In this document: positions 1 to 9,727 of the stretch, piece by piece
How the letters are laid out: the number at the start of each line of letters is the position of its first letter
Position numbering within the stretch: the first letter of the stretch is position 1
The notes under the pieces: generated by a model
The model's database searches: none
What the model saw: the letters and a program-made list of their open reading frames with translations, nothing else
What the model was told of the DNA's origin: nothing
Position numbers and translations under genes: made by a program
NCBI GenBank assembly: GCA_903845115.1
Contig: CAIMWE010000076.1
Location: 62,001-126,000 of the forward strand
Direction of reading: 5' to 3'
Length of the DNA stretch: 64,000 bases
Origin: an uncultured Acidobacteriota bacterium
Lineage (GTDB): Bacteria > Acidobacteriota > Thermoanaerobaculia > UBA5066

Positions 1-1095
1 ACGCAGCTCTCGAAGGACCTGGAGGGTGCGTCGGGGAAGCTCGAGGTGCTCCAGAAGGACGGCGGGTTCCTTCGCGAGAAAGTGGACGAGGAGGACATCG
101 CCCACATCGTCTCGAAGTGGACCGGCATCCCCGTGTCGAAGATGGTCGAGGGGGAGACGCAGAAGCTGCTCCGGATGGAGGAGCGGCTCCACGCACGGGT
201 GGTCGGCCAGGACGAGGCCGTCACCGCGGTCGCCAACGCCGTGCGGCGGGCCCGGGCCGGCATGAAGGACGCCGGGCGCCCGATCGGCTCGTTCCTCTTC
301 ATGGGGCCGACCGGCGTCGGGAAGACCGAGCTCGCCCGGGCCCTCGCCGAGTTCCTCTTCGACGACGAGCACGCCATGGTCCGGCTGGACATGTCGGAGT
401 ACCAGGAGAAACACACGGTTTCGAGGCTGATCGGGGCTCCCCCCGGCTACGTCGGCCACGACGAGGGAGGGCAGCTGACCGAGGCGGTCCGGCGGAGGCC
501 CTACTCGGTCGTCCTCTTCGACGAGGTCGAGAAGGCGCATCCCGACGTCTGGTCGACCCTGCTGCAGGTCCTCGACGACGGCCGGCTGACCGACGGCAAG
601 GGCCGGGTCGTCGACTTCAAGAACGTCGTGGTGATCATGACCTCGAACGTCGGGTCGCACCTTATCCAGGAGCTCCAGGGCCAGGGCGACGAGACGATGA
701 AGACTGCGGTGGAGGCCGAGCTACGCCGCCACTTCCGCCCGGAGTTCCTCAACCGGATCGACGACATCGTGATCTTCCGGAGGCTGGAGCTCGAGGACAT
801 CGAGCGCATCGTCGACCTGCAGCTCGCCCGCGTGGCCAGCATGCTCCGGGCCCGCGGCATCGCCCTCACGTGGACGGACGCCGCGCGCAGCTGGCTCGCG
901 AGGGTGGCGTTCGACCCTCTCTACGGGGCCCGGCCGCTGAAGCGGAACATCCAGAAGCTGATCCAGGACCCGCTCGCGCTTCGCCTTCTCGCCGGCGAGG
1001 TGGGGGACGGGTCCTCCGTCGGCCTCGTCGTCTCGTCCGACGGGGGACGGTTGGAGTTCGAGATCCGAGGCGAGGAGAAACCCCGCCGCACCTGA
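1..1095 (+). CDS. clpB: ATP-dependent chaperone ClpB, C-terminal part (5' end outside window)
   Basis: Protein disaggregase of the Hsp100 family, which works with DnaK to rescue aggregated proteins. The open frame runs in from the window edge, so only about 364 residues are present: the tail of the linker, the second AAA+ domain and the C-terminal domain. Visible landmarks are the ClpB signature KWTGIPV (nt 115-135), Walker [10 protein letters not shown] (nt 304-330), the pore-loop region GAPPGYVG and Walker [14 protein letters not shown]. The end, [10 protein letters not shown], is typical of the D2 small domain. It is followed 27 bp later by an hsp20 gene on the same strand, making a heat-shock pair. 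The identification is secure; the N-terminus cannot be judged. Confidence 0.97.
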   Translation, partial: TQLSKDLEGASGKLEVLQKDGGFLREKVDEEDIAHIVSKWTGIPVSKMVEGETQKLLRMEERLHARVVGQDEAVTAVANAVRRARAGMKDAGRPIGSFLFMGPTGVGKTELARALAEFLFDDEHAMVRLDMSEYQEKHTVSRLIGAPPGYVGHDEGGQLTEAVRRRPYSVVLFDEVEKAHPDVWSTLLQVLDDGRLTDGKGRVVDFKNVVVIMTSNVGSHLIQELQGQGDETMKTAVEAELRRHFRPEFLNRIDDIVIFRRLELEDIERIVDLQLARVASMLRARGIALTWTDAARSWLARVAFDPLYGARPLKRNIQKLIQDPLALRLLAGEVGDGSSVGLVVSSDGGRLEFEIRGEEKPRRT

Positions 1096-1122
1096 GCGGC
1101 GAACATCGAGGAGGTACCGATC

Positions 1123-1617
1123 ATGGCTCTCATCAAGTGGACCGACCCCTTCCGGCTCGGCGACCCGTTTCGCGAGCTCGCGACTCTCCAGGACCGGATG
1201 AACCGCGTATTCGAGGACACGCTCGGACGCGGCCGGCACGACGAGGAGCTCTTCACCGGGACGTGGGCGCCCCCCGTGGACATCGTGGAGACGAAGGACA
1301 GGCTGACCTTGACCGCCGAGCTCCCCGGCTTCACCGAGGAGCAGATCCACATCAACTTCGAGGACGGCGTCCTCTCGATCGAGGGAGAGCGGAAGTTCGA
1401 GAAGGAGTCGAAGGAGGAGAACTACCACCGCGTCGAGCGAAGCTACGGCAGGTTCCTGCGCTCCTTCTCCCTCCCGGCCAACGTGGACAGCCAGAACATC
1501 GGCGCCCACTTCGCCAACGGGCTCCTCCGGATCGAGATGCCCAAGCGCGAGGAGACCAAGCCGAAGGCGATCAAGGTGCAGGTCGGCTCGCCGGTCCTCG
1601 AAGGCAAGAAGGTCTGA
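1123..1617 (+). CDS. Small heat shock protein, Hsp20/alpha-crystallin family
   Basis: 164-residue holdase chaperone that binds unfolding proteins and passes them to ClpB/DnaK. The alpha-crystallin domain spans roughly residues 45-140, including WAPPVDIVET at its start, the LTLTAELPGF strand and the family motif GVLSIEGER; a short tail carries an I-K-V form of the IxI/V oligomerisation motif. A strong Shine-Dalgarno GAGGAGG lies 8 nt before the ATG. It sits directly downstream of clpB and is probably cotranscribed with it; a strong hairpin terminator follows. Length and motifs fit bacterial IbpA-like proteins. Confidence 0.95.
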   Translation: MALIKWTDPFRLGDPFRELATLQDRMNRVFEDTLGRGRHDEELFTGTWAPPVDIVETKDRLTLTAELPGFTEEQIHINFEDGVLSIEGERKFEKESKEENYHRVERSYGRFLRSFSLPANVDSQNIGAHFANGLLRIEMPKREETKPKAIKVQVGSPVLEGKKV

Positions 1618-1633
1618 AGGGGTCCCACGGCGC

Positions 1634-1671
1634 ACGCTCCCGGCCGGCGGAGACCGCCGGGCCGGGAGCGT
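1634..1671. terminator. Bidirectional hairpin terminator between hsp20 and cysK
   Basis: A 12-bp inverted repeat (ACGCTCCCGGCC at 1634-1645 and its complement at 1660-1671) encloses a second 5-bp stem GGCGG/CCGCC with an AGA loop, giving about 17 bp of near-continuous pairing with one bulged G. It lies between the stops of two convergent genes (1617 and 1682), where a shared terminator is expected. There is no long U tract on the plus side. Confidence 0.8.
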
Positions 1672-1681
1672 CTTCCCCGCT

Positions 1682-2647
1682 TCAGGCCGTGGGCGTGGAG
1701 ACCGAGGCCTCCTCTTCCTTGAAGAGATCGGTCGAGATATAGCGCTCGGAGGTGGAGGGGACGACGAAGACGATCAGCTTCCCCGCCGCCTCCGGCCTCC
1801 TGGCGTAGTCGAGAGCCGCAAACGCCGCGGCGCCGGACGAGATCCCGCCCAGGATTCCCTCTTCCCTCGCGAGGCGCCGGGCTGTCTCGAAGGCCTGGTC
1901 GTTCGTGACCTGCAGGGTACCGTCGAGAAAGGCCGTGTCCAGGTTCTTCGGGATGAAGCCGGCTCCGATCCCCTGGATCTTGTGCGGTCCGGGGGCGCCT
2001 CCCGAGATGACCGGGGAGTGAACCGGCTCGACGGCGAAGATCTTCAGCGACGGTCTCTTCGGCTTCCAGAAACGCCCCACTCCGGTGACCGTCCCTCCCG
2101 TGCCGACGCCGGCGATGAAGACGTCCATCGTCCCGTCGGTGTCGTCCCAGAGCTCCTTGGCCGTCGTCGCCTCGTGGATCGCCGGGTTCGCCGGATTCTC
2201 GAACTGCTGCGGGATGACCCCGTTCGGGCCGAGCCCCGCCACGATCTCCGTGGCCCTGGCGATCGCCCCCTTCATGCCGAGGGGTCCGGGAGTCAGGACC
2301 AGCTCGGCCCCGAGAAGGCGAAGGACCTTCCGGCGCTCGAGGGACATCGTCTCGGGCATCGTCAGGATCAGGCGATACCCCTTGGCGGCGGCCACGAAGG
2401 CGAGGGCGATCCCCGTGTTTCCCGACGTCGGCTCGACCAGAACGCTCTTTCCGGGGGTGATCTTGCCGTCCCTCTCGAGCGCCTCGATCATGGCCACGCC
2501 GATCCGGTCCTTGACCGAGTGGGCAGGGTTGAAGAATTCGAGCTTCGCGGCGACGGTCGCGCCCGGAGCCGACCCCGCTGCGATCTTGTTGAGCCGGACG
2601 AGAGGGGTCCCTCCGACCAGTTTCGTCATGTCCGAGGCAATTTTCAC
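1682..2647 (-). CDS. cysK: Cysteine synthase (O-acetylserine sulfhydrylase)
   Basis: 321-residue PLP enzyme that makes L-cysteine from O-acetylserine and sulfide. The PLP lysine is K46 in NPAHSVKDR, the substrate loop TSGNTG is at 74-79, and GTGGT phosphate-binding and GISSGAA motifs follow. The open frame extends far upstream, but the true start is a GTG at 2645-2647 preceded by GGAAAGGAG. It lies 59 bp downstream of an Rrf2-family regulator gene on the same strand. In Bacillus the Rrf2-type repressor CymR is controlled by binding CysK, so the pairing hints at similar control; that is inference. Confidence 0.95.
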   Translation of the reverse strand: MKIASDMTKLVGGTPLVRLNKIAAGSAPGATVAAKLEFFNPAHSVKDRIGVAMIEALERDGKITPGKSVLVEPTSGNTGIALAFVAAAKGYRLILTMPETMSLERRKVLRLLGAELVLTPGPLGMKGAIARATEIVAGLGPNGVIPQQFENPANPAIHEATTAKELWDDTDGTMDVFIAGVGTGGTVTGVGRFWKPKRPSLKIFAVEPVHSPVISGGAPGPHKIQGIGAGFIPKNLDTAFLDGTLQVTNDQAFETARRLAREEGILGGISSGAAAFAALDYARRPEAAGKLIVFVVPSTSERYISTDLFKEEEASVSTPTA

Positions 2648-2706
2648 GATGGGTCTCCTTTCCGGGTTCCGAATTCCCGAGCGAAGGCCTCGCGGCCCTC
2701 GGTTTG

Positions 2707-3120
2707 CTAGATCTCCCAGGTGGGTGCCGAACGGGTCGCGCGAAGCTCCCCCGCGAGGTCCCCCACCGTCATCGAGTCGAAAACTTGAAGAACCGCATTC
2801 CCCGCCAGACGTTCGATCCGGCCGACCCATTCCGGGGAGTCCTCCAGGGGCTCTCCGCTCCGGGGAAACCCGAGGACGTCCGAAACGCGGGCGGATGCGG
2901 TTCCGGGGGCTCCCCGGTATCCTCCGTTGCGCCCCCGGTCCCCGATCAGGAGCCCTGAACGGACGAGAGGGAGGAGCAGCTGGTACACCGATTCCCGCGA
3001 CATCCCGAGCGACTTCGCCAGCTCCGCGGAGCCGCGTCCCCGCGCCGGTTCCATGACGATCTCGACGACCGCTTCGAGCGTCTTCCTCTGTCTTGCCGTA
3101 AGAAATCTGAATGAAATCAT
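2707..3120 (-). CDS. Rrf2-family transcriptional regulator (cysteine-free, CymR-like context)
   Basis: 137-residue winged-helix regulator. The N-terminal half reads as an Rrf2 [16 protein letters not shown], then [19 protein letters not shown] as the helix-turn-helix, then the wing [14 protein letters not shown]. It has no cysteine at all, so it cannot carry the Fe-S cluster of IscR or NsrR; in this it resembles CymR. It is the first gene of a two-gene unit with cysK. A sigma70-like promoter and a 17-bp palindrome lie immediately before the ATG, so autoregulation is likely. No Shine-Dalgarno precedes the start, and the transcript is probably nearly leaderless. Confidence 0.85.
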   Translation of the reverse strand: MISFRFLTARQRKTLEAVVEIVMEPARGRGSAELAKSLGMSRESVYQLLLPLVRSGLLIGDRGRNGGYRGAPGTASARVSDVLGFPRSGEPLEDSPEWVGRIERLAGNAVLQVFDSMTVGDLAGELRATRSAPTWEI

Positions 3121-3122
3121 AG

Positions 3123-3139
3123 AGTATTTCAGGAATACT
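3123..3139. promoter_or_regulatory. Candidate Rrf2-family operator palindrome
   Basis: Perfect inverted repeat AGTATT-TCAGG-AATACT. It fills nearly the whole 19-bp gap between the divergent starts of the Rrf2 gene (ATG ends at 3120) and degP (ATG begins at 3140). It overlaps the -10 element of the Rrf2 promoter, which is ideal placement for autorepression. Being an operator is inferred from position and symmetry. Confidence 0.6.
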
Positions 3140-3164
3140 ATGCTGAACCGTCAAACCGTGTCAA
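3135..3164 (-). promoter_or_regulatory. Sigma70-type promoter for the rrf2-cysK operon
   Basis: On the minus strand a consensus -35 TTGACA (3159-3164) and a -10 TAGTAT (3135-3140) are separated by 18 bp. The predicted transcription start near 3128 leaves only about 7 nt before the regulator's ATG. The promoter lies inside the first codons of degP. Confidence 0.65.
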
Positions 3165-4465
3165 CCCAGCGCCTCGCGGCCGCCGCGTCTCTCCTGATCG
3201 TCTCCTCGTCCGCCCTGGCCAGGGGCGATTCCACTCCCGCCCTCGAGCGGAGGACCCCGATCGTCGCGGCCGTCGAGCGGGCCGGTCCGTCCGTCGTGAA
3301 CATCTCCGCCGAGCGGCTCGTCCAGCGCCGGTCCAGCGCCTTCGACGACTTCTTCTGGCCCGGTCCCAGGGAAGGGGCGCGGACGGAATCTCTCGGATCT
3401 GGCGTCGTCATCGACGCTTCCGGGGTCGTCGTGACGAACGACCATGTGGTCTCGGGGGCTTCGCGGATCTTCGTCACGACCCCCGACGGCCGGGAGCTGG
3501 AGGCGGACGTGCTGGGCGCCGACACCGAGAACGACCTGGCGGTCCTGAAGGTGGACGGGAAGGGCCTCAGGCCCATCCGCCTCGGGAGCGCGTCGGACCT
3601 GATGATCGGGGAGACCGTCGTGGCGATCGGCAACCCGTTCGGGCTCTCGAACAGCGTCACGAGCGGGATCCTCTCCGCCGTGCACCGCCCCGTCCGCGGC
3701 GAGGGCGGACGGACCTACTCCGACTTCCTCCAGACCGATGCGGCCATCAACCCCGGAAATTCCGGGGGCGCCCTCGTGAACGTGCTCGGGGAGCTGATCG
3801 GCATCAACACCGCGATCGTCGGAGGCGCCAACACAATCGGGTTCGCCATCCCGGTCGACCGGGTGAAACGGATCTCCGACGACCTGCTCCGGTTCGGGGA
3901 GGTCAAGCCGGTCTGGACCGGCCTCCGGGGGACGACCCTTTCCGCCGACAACCGGAGGGTTTCGTCGCGGAACCTGGGCTTCTCGGTCACCTCCGTCTAC
4001 CCCGCCTCGCCGGCCGAGAAGGCCGGCATCGCGGTCAGGGATCTCATCGTGTCGGCCGGCGGGGTTCCCGTCGACACCCGCGAAGCGTTCGACACGCTCC
4101 TCACCTCGACCGGCCCGGACCGGGACCTGAAGGTCGAGCTGAAGCGAGGAGGCCGGGCTCTCGCCGTCTCCCTCCGGACTTCCCGGGCCCCGGAGAATCT
4201 CGGCGTGGAGGTCCTCCGGCGGGAGATCGGGCTCGCGGTGACCCGCGGGAAGAAGGCCCTGGTCATCTCCTTGGTCGCGAGAAACTCGGCCGCCGAAAGG
4301 AAGGGAATCGAGCGAGGCGACGCCGTCGTCGGGGTGAACGGAATGCAGGTGGAATCGCTCGCGGACCTGAACCGGGCCATGGAGAAGGGCCTTTCCCGGT
4401 CGAGCGTGGCCCTGGTCGTCGTCCGCCGGGGCCATCCCTACACCCTCACCTTCGCCCTCGACTGA
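3140..4465 (+). CDS. degP: Periplasmic serine endoprotease DegP/HtrA family
   Basis: 441-residue envelope protease and chaperone. A signal peptide is visible (Arg at residue 4, hydrophobic [16 protein letters not shown]). The trypsin-like domain has catalytic H102 (TNDHVV), D132 (ENDLAVLK) and S208 (NPGNSGGA). Two PDZ domains follow, the first including [18 protein letters not shown] and the second beginning near [16 protein letters not shown]. The ATG at 3140 is chosen because it gives a complete signal peptide; the longer frame upstream runs through the divergent regulator. No Shine-Dalgarno is seen. Confidence 0.93.
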   Translation: MLNRQTVSTQRLAAAASLLIVSSSALARGDSTPALERRTPIVAAVERAGPSVVNISAERLVQRRSSAFDDFFWPGPREGARTESLGSGVVIDASGVVVTNDHVVSGASRIFVTTPDGRELEADVLGADTENDLAVLKVDGKGLRPIRLGSASDLMIGETVVAIGNPFGLSNSVTSGILSAVHRPVRGEGGRTYSDFLQTDAAINPGNSGGALVNVLGELIGINTAIVGGANTIGFAIPVDRVKRISDDLLRFGEVKPVWTGLRGTTLSADNRRVSSRNLGFSVTSVYPASPAEKAGIAVRDLIVSAGGVPVDTREAFDTLLTSTGPDRDLKVELKRGGRALAVSLRTSRAPENLGVEVLRREIGLAVTRGKKALVISLVARNSAAERKGIERGDAVVGVNGMQVESLADLNRAMEKGLSRSSVALVVVRRGHPYTLTFALD

Positions 4466-4533
4466 GGCGCAGCGGGGCTCGGCGCCGGCCGGAGACCTCT
4501 TCTCGGGCCCGGAGGGGTTGGCCGCGAAGCGGC

Positions 4534-4562
4534 AAGGGGAACCGCGGCAAGGGGTTCCCCTT
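4534..4562. terminator. Hairpin between convergent degP and EamA genes
   Basis: Perfect 10-bp inverted repeat AAGGGGAACC (4534-4543) / GGTTCCCCTT (4553-4562) with a 9-nt loop. It lies between the degP stop (4465) and the stop of the convergent transporter gene (4608). There is no pronounced T tract. Confidence 0.6.
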
Positions 4563-4607
4563 ATGAACGGCAGCCAGCTCCGGCAGGCGCGGAGCGCCTG
4601 AGGCCGC

Positions 4608-5513
4608 TCAGCGTTTGCTTCCGGGCCACTCCGACACCACGATGCCGGCCAGGATGAGGGCGGCCCCCCAGGTCTCGCGGCCCGACATCCGCTCACCCAG
4701 GACGATCCAGGAGAAGCACGCGGTCCAGACCGGCTCGAGAGCGAAGAGGATCGCGGCGTGGACCGCGGTCATCCGCGCCTGCGCCCACGTCTGGGCGATG
4801 AACGTGACCACGGTGGCCACGAGGGCCATCCACAGGATTGCCGCGGCGAAGCCGAGGGTCAGCGGGAGGGGCCTCGCCTCGGCGACGAGGATCGCGCCCG
4901 ACCCCGGGAGGAAAGGGGTCACGGCCAGCCTCACCGCCCCGACCGTCGCGGCCGCCCAGAAGATCTGTCCCGCCGCGTACCGGCGGGCGTCGTGCCTGGG
5001 CGCGCTCTCCCCGACGTAGAAGATGATCCAGGCGTAGGTCACGGCCGTCACGAGGACGAGGAAGTCGCCCGGCTCGACCTTCGTCGCCTCGACCGGCCAG
5101 GCGAAGACCCCGAATCCCAGCCCCGCCAGGAGCAGGCCCGCGAGATTGCCGGGCGAGGGGACCTTCCGGGCCACCAGGAACGCGACGACCGGAGTCAGAG
5201 GGACCGACAGGCCGGTGATGAAGGCCGTCTTCGAGGCGGACGTGAAGAGCTGGCCGACCAGCTGACAGCCGATGCTCAGGCCGAGGAGCACCCCGACCAA
5301 TGCCCCGTCCCGCCGGACGCCGGGGGTGACCGGCCGGCCCCTCGCCAGGAAAGCGAGGACCGCCGCCGCGACGGAGAACCGGAGCGTGAGGAAGAGGAGG
5401 GGCGGGGCGTTCTCGAGGACCAGCCGGTTGACGATGAACGTCGTCCCCCAGATGGCGGTGACGACCGCCAGGGTCAGGTCCGCGAGAACCGCCACCCGGC
5501 GGTCGTCGCGCAT
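4608..5513 (-). CDS. EamA/DMT-superfamily inner-membrane transporter
   Basis: 301-residue polytopic membrane protein with about ten predicted hydrophobic helices in two EamA repeats. The first begins LTLAVVTAIWGTTFIVNR, typical of the drug/metabolite transporter superfamily; the second covers roughly residues 150-295 and ends with GAALILAGIVVSEWPG. Members export amino acids or small metabolites, but substrate cannot be read from the sequence. It is a single gene, convergent with degP. Confidence 0.9.
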   Translation of the reverse strand: MRDDRRVAVLADLTLAVVTAIWGTTFIVNRLVLENAPPLLFLTLRFSVAAAVLAFLARGRPVTPGVRRDGALVGVLLGLSIGCQLVGQLFTSASKTAFITGLSVPLTPVVAFLVARKVPSPGNLAGLLLAGLGFGVFAWPVEATKVEPGDFLVLVTAVTYAWIIFYVGESAPRHDARRYAAGQIFWAAATVGAVRLAVTPFLPGSGAILVAEARPLPLTLGFAAAILWMALVATVVTFIAQTWAQARMTAVHAAILFALEPVWTACFSWIVLGERMSGRETWGAALILAGIVVSEWPGSKR

Positions 5514-5569
5514 CGGCGCGGATGATAGGCCCTCGAACCGGAGGGCCCCTCGTCCGGATCAGCGGCGCG

Positions 5570-5938
5570 TCAGACCGGCACCAGGCGGAGAGACTCGATC
5601 CGCTCCGCCATCGCCGGACCGGTGCAGCCCAGGACGACCAGCGACAGCTCGACCGCCCCCGGGGTCCCGCTCACTCGGGCCAGGATCTCGTCCGGAGTGG
5701 CGGGAAGCGTCTGGCCGTGGGCTTCGATGCCGGTCGATTCCCTGGGGGAGAGCTGGAGGCCGTTCACCCCCAGCCCGGCGAGGAGGTGACGCAGCTCTTC
5801 GCGGGTCGTGGCGAACCAGCTCTCGCAGTGGACGATCCCGTCGTCGGGGACGAAACCGGCCGTGAGGTCGACGGCCCACGGCCTCCCGGGGTCCTCGCGG
5901 TTCAAGGTGACGTGGCAGGTCGGAGTTTGCACGAGCAT
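5570..5938 (-). CDS. Hypothetical protein, 122 aa
   Basis: Unrecognised small soluble protein, with no signal peptide or transmembrane segment. Two in-frame ATGs exist; the second (5936-5938) is preferred because AGGAGG lies 8 nt before it, whereas the first has no ribosome site. Features include a central GIVHCESWFATTREELRHLL segment and a C-terminal hydrophobic strand VELSLVVLGCTGPA. The gene lies between the EamA gene and gltX and reads away from gltX. Confidence 0.7.
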   Translation of the reverse strand: MLVQTPTCHVTLNREDPGRPWAVDLTAGFVPDDGIVHCESWFATTREELRHLLAGLGVNGLQLSPRESTGIEAHGQTLPATPDEILARVSGTPGAVELSLVVLGCTGPAMAERIESLRLVPV

Positions 5939-6037
5939 CGCGTGGCCCTCCTGCACCCATTCTAGTCACTTCCAGCCCTGCGCGCGCCGTCCGTTCCGAC
6001 CACCCGGCGACCCCCGCCGGGTATCATCCGCCCCGCG

Positions 6038-7459
6038 ATGACCGCTCCCCGTGTCCGCTTCGCCCCGTCCCCGACCGGCTCCCTTCACGTGGGGGGAGCC
6101 AGGACCGCCCTCTACAACTGGCTCTTCGCCCGGCGGCACGGTGGCACCTTCGTCCTGAGGATCGAGGACACCGATGTCGAGCGGAGCCGCCGCGAGCTGA
6201 CGGACCAGATTCTGGACGCCATGACGTGGCTCGGCCTGACGTGGGACGAGGGGCCCTATTTCCAGAGCGAGCGTTCCGCGATCTACCTGGCGGCGGCGGG
6301 CCGGCTCCTGGCCGAAGGGAAGGCCTACCGCGCGTTCGAGACGGCGGAAGAGCTGGAAGCCGCGAGGAAGGCCGGGGAAGCCGGCGGCAAGGTCTACCGG
6401 TACTCCGGAGCGGGCCGGTCTCTCTCCCGGGAGGAGTCCGACACGCGGGCGGCGGCCGGCGAGAGATTCGTCCTCCGGCTCCGGATGCCCGACGAGCCGA
6501 TCGTCGTCCAGGATGCGGTGCAAGGGAGGGCCGAGTTTCTGCCCGAGGCCCTCGACGACTTCATCCTCGTCCGGTCGGACGGGAACCCGGTCTACCACTT
6601 CACCGTCTGCGTGGACGACGTCGAGATGGGGATCACCCACGTCATCCGGGGCGTGGACCACCTTCCGAACACCCCGAAGCACGTCGCCCTTTTCCGGGCC
6701 CTCGGCGCCGAGATCCCGGTCTTCGCCCACCTCGGCATGATCCTGGGACCGGACGGGAAGAAGCTCTCGAAGCGCCACGGCGCGGCCGGGGCCGAGGAGT
6801 TCCGGGCGGCCGGATTCCTGCCGGAAGCCCTGGCCAATTTCCTCGCGCTCCTCGGCTGGTCCCCCGGGGAGGACCGGGAGCGGATGTCGCTCGAGGAGAT
6901 GACGGCCCTCTTCTCGCTGGAGCGGATCGGTCCCTCTCCGTCCCGGTTCGACCACGAGAAGCTGACCTGGCTCAACGGGCAGCTCCTCCAGGCAGTGCCC
7001 CCCCGGCGGCTCCTGGCGCTCCTCGCGCCATTCGGGCTTCCGGCGAGAGACGAGGGGACGCTGGAGCGCGCCGCCCGGCTTCACCTCTCCCGCTGCCGCA
7101 CCCTGGTCGAGGTTTCCCAATCGCTTCGCATCTACGGGGATGACCCTTCCGAATTCGAGGCCGCGGGACTGAAGAAATTCGGCAAGCCCGAGCTGATGAA
7201 GAGCCTTCGCGCCCTCGCCTCCCGGCTCGCCTCGGTGGAGCCGTTCGCGCACGCGGAGATGGAGGAGGCGGCTCGCGCCCTCGCGACCGAGGCCGGGGTG
7301 AGCCTGGGCGCCCTCGCCCAGCCCGCTCGCCTTGCCCTCACGGGCTCGCTCGCTTCCCCCCCCCTGTTCGAGATGATCGAGGTGATGGGGAGGGAGACGG
7401 CCCTGCGGCGGATGCTCGCGTTCGCCGACCGGATCGAGGGCCGGACGGGCGCCAGCTAG
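6038..7459 (+). CDS. gltX: Glutamyl-tRNA synthetase
   Basis: 473-residue class I aminoacyl-tRNA synthetase that charges tRNA-Glu. The HIGH-type motif is HVGG at residues 17-20, after FAPSPTGSL. RIEDTD and DNFILVRSDGNPVYHF-like glutamate-pocket segments follow, and the KMSKS loop appears as KLSKR at 242-246. The C-terminal helical cage has normal length. Only 9 bp separate it from glnS downstream, so the two are cotranscribed. With a separate GlnRS present, this enzyme is likely of the discriminating kind, but sequence alone does not prove that. Confidence 0.97.
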   Translation: MTAPRVRFAPSPTGSLHVGGARTALYNWLFARRHGGTFVLRIEDTDVERSRRELTDQILDAMTWLGLTWDEGPYFQSERSAIYLAAAGRLLAEGKAYRAFETAEELEAARKAGEAGGKVYRYSGAGRSLSREESDTRAAAGERFVLRLRMPDEPIVVQDAVQGRAEFLPEALDDFILVRSDGNPVYHFTVCVDDVEMGITHVIRGVDHLPNTPKHVALFRALGAEIPVFAHLGMILGPDGKKLSKRHGAAGAEEFRAAGFLPEALANFLALLGWSPGEDRERMSLEEMTALFSLERIGPSPSRFDHEKLTWLNGQLLQAVPPRRLLALLAPFGLPARDEGTLERAARLHLSRCRTLVEVSQSLRIYGDDPSEFEAAGLKKFGKPELMKSLRALASRLASVEPFAHAEMEEAARALATEAGVSLGALAQPARLALTGSLASPPLFEMIEVMGRETALRRMLAFADRIEGRTGAS

Positions 7460-7468
7460 AGGAGAGAC

Positions 7469-9178
7469 ATGGAAGACCAGAAGACCCCCGCCGCCCCTGC
7501 ACAGGGGAAAGACTTCATCCGCACGATCATCGACGAGGACCAGAGCACCGGAAAGCACGCGGGCAAGGTCGCGACGCGGTTCCCCCCCGAGCCGAACGGA
7601 TACCTCCACATCGGCCACGCGAAGTCGATCTGCCTCAACTTCGGGGTCGCCCAGGAGTACGGCGGAACGTGCAACCTCCGGTTCGACGACACGAACCCGC
7701 TGAAGGAGGACGTCGAGTACGTCGACTCCATCCAGGCGGACGTCCACTGGCTCGGCTTCGAGTGGGCGGCGATGTACTACGCCTCCGACTACTTCGAGCG
7801 CCTCTACTCGTTCGGGGAGACGCTGATCCGGACGGGCAAGGCGTTCGTCTGCGACCTCTCCGCCGACGACGTCCGCGCTTTTCGCGGGACGCTCACCGAG
7901 CCGGGCCGGAACAGCCCCTTCCGGGACCGCTCCGTCGACGAGAGCCTCGAGCTGTTCCGGAAGATGCGGGCCGGCGGCTTCGAGGACGGCTCGAGGACGC
8001 TCCGCGCGAAGATCGACATGTCCTCGCCCAACATCAACCTCCGGGATCCCGCCCTCTTCAGGATCCGGAAAGCCACTCACCACCGGACGGGCGATGACTG
8101 GTGCATCTACCCGATGTACGACTACGCGCACGCGCTGTCCGACTGGATCGAGGGGATCACCCACTCGCTGTGCACCCTGGAATTCGAGGACCACCGCCCC
8201 CTGTACGACTGGTGCCTCGAGGCGCTGGGGCTCGAGAACCGGCCGCGGCAGATCGAGTTCGCCCGCCTGAACCTGACCTACACGATCCTCTCCAAGCGGA
8301 AGCTCCTGCACCTCGTGACGGGCGGGCACGTCCGCGGATGGGACGACCCCCGGATGCCGACGATCGCCGGACTCAGGCGACGCGGCTTCACGCCGGAGGC
8401 GATCCGGGACTTCTGCAACCGGATCGGCCTCGCGAAGCGGGACAGCCTGGTGGACGTGGCGCTCCTCGAGCATTGCCTCCGGGAGGACCTCAACCGGAGA
8501 GCCCCGCGATTCATGGGCGTCCTCGATCCGCTCCGCGTCGTCCTCACCAACCTCCCGGAGGGAGTGGTCGAGGAGCTGGACGCCGTGAACAACCCCGAGG
8601 ACCCCTCCCAGGGGACCCGGAAGGTCCCGTTCACCCGGGTCCTCCTCATCGAGCGGGACGACTTCCGGGAGGTCCCCCCGCCCAGGTACCACCGGCTCTC
8701 CCCCGGGCAGGAGGTCCGTCTACGCTGGGGATACCTGGTCCGGTGTCAGGAGGTCGTCAAGGACGCCTCCGGGACCGTCACCGAGATCCGCTGCACCTAC
8801 GATCCCGCCACCCGCGGGGGAGACGCCCCGGAGGGACGGAAGGTGAAGGGGACGATCCACTGGGTCTCGGCGGACCACGCCCGCGCCGCGGAGGTGCGTC
8901 TCTACGATCGCCTGTTCGTCGCACCGGAGCCGGACGTCGCCCCCGAGGGTTCGGACTTTCTCTCGAACCTGAACCCGGCGTCGCTCGTCGTCTCGAACGC
9001 CGCCCGCGTGGAGAGGGCCGCCGCGGACGCGCCGCCCGGCGCCTTCTTCCAGTTCGAGAGGCTCGGCTACTTCACGGTCGACCCCGACTCCGGGCCCGAA
9101 CGGCCCGTCTTCAACCGCTCCGTCTCGCTCCGGGACTCGTGGGCGAAGATCGAGAAGAAGACCAGCGCCAGGCGATGA
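7469..9178 (+). CDS. glnS: Glutaminyl-tRNA synthetase
   Basis: 569-residue class I synthetase that charges tRNA-Gln directly. The exact HIGH motif is at residues 47-50 within [17 protein letters not shown]; the KMSKS counterpart is LSKRK at 274-278; the C-terminal anticodon-binding beta barrels are complete. It lies between gltX and a VanZ-like gene whose ATG overlaps its stop. A tRNA-Gln gene lies about 550 bp further on, on the opposite strand. Bacterial GlnRS is patchily distributed and is usually explained by transfer from eukaryotes. Confidence 0.97.
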   Translation: MEDQKTPAAPAQGKDFIRTIIDEDQSTGKHAGKVATRFPPEPNGYLHIGHAKSICLNFGVAQEYGGTCNLRFDDTNPLKEDVEYVDSIQADVHWLGFEWAAMYYASDYFERLYSFGETLIRTGKAFVCDLSADDVRAFRGTLTEPGRNSPFRDRSVDESLELFRKMRAGGFEDGSRTLRAKIDMSSPNINLRDPALFRIRKATHHRTGDDWCIYPMYDYAHALSDWIEGITHSLCTLEFEDHRPLYDWCLEALGLENRPRQIEFARLNLTYTILSKRKLLHLVTGGHVRGWDDPRMPTIAGLRRRGFTPEAIRDFCNRIGLAKRDSLVDVALLEHCLREDLNRRAPRFMGVLDPLRVVLTNLPEGVVEELDAVNNPEDPSQGTRKVPFTRVLLIERDDFREVPPPRYHRLSPGQEVRLRWGYLVRCQEVVKDASGTVTEIRCTYDPATRGGDAPEGRKVKGTIHWVSADHARAAEVRLYDRLFVAPEPDVAPEGSDFLSNLNPASLVVSNAARVERAAADAPPGAFFQFERLGYFTVDPDSGPERPVFNRSVSLRDSWAKIEKKTSARR

Positions 9179-9585
9179 CCCTCTCACCGGGAAGCCGGGC
9201 GCGCCTGCTTCACTGGAGCCCGGTTGCGCTCCTCCTCGCATTCGACTTCTATCTCTCGTCGCAGTCGACGCTCCCCGAGATCCCTTTCTCCAGGGGAGTC
9301 CCCTCGTTCGACAAGATCGAGCACGCCGGGTTCTTCTTCCTCGTCGGCCTCTTCGCCGTCAGGGCCGCCAGATTCTTCGAAGGATGGGACGCCAGGCGCA
9401 CCGCCTTCACGCTCCTTCCGGGAGCCCTCGTCTGGGGAATCCTCGACGAGTTCCACCAGTCGTTCGTCCCGGGGCGCAGCGTCGAGGCCGGTGACGTGGC
9501 CGCCGACGTCGCTGGAGTCCTCCTGGCGGTTCTGTTCGGCAGGGCTCTCTGGCGTCTCCTCGGGATGGACCGGACCGTCCGGTAG
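9175..9585 (+). CDS. VanZ-like family membrane protein
   Basis: 136-residue integral membrane protein. Family hallmarks are [13 protein letters not shown] in the first third and [24 protein letters not shown] in the last third. About three to four hydrophobic segments are visible. The ATG overlaps the glnS stop by four bases (ATGA), indicating translational coupling. VanZ proteins are linked to low-level teicoplanin resistance in enterococci, but most relatives have no assigned role. Confidence 0.85.
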   Translation: MTLSPGSRARLLHWSPVALLLAFDFYLSSQSTLPEIPFSRGVPSFDKIEHAGFFFLVGLFAVRAARFFEGWDARRTAFTLLPGALVWGILDEFHQSFVPGRSVEAGDVAADVAGVLLAVLFGRALWRLLGMDRTVR

Positions 9586-9727
9586 CCAGGGGCAAGGACG
9601 GGCAGTGGTCGGGAGACCGGCTCCGCGGCACCCCTGACGCTCCAAGGCCCCGGGCGGGGCATCCTCCCGCCTGGGGATGCGGAGGTGCCCGCGCGGGCCT
9701 CCCGGGCGGGAAGAGGAACCTAGTGAA

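Noticed and set aside
2707-3120. IscR/NsrR-type Fe-S or nitric-oxide sensor
   Set aside because: The Rrf2 protein has no cysteine residue, so it cannot hold a cluster in the usual way.
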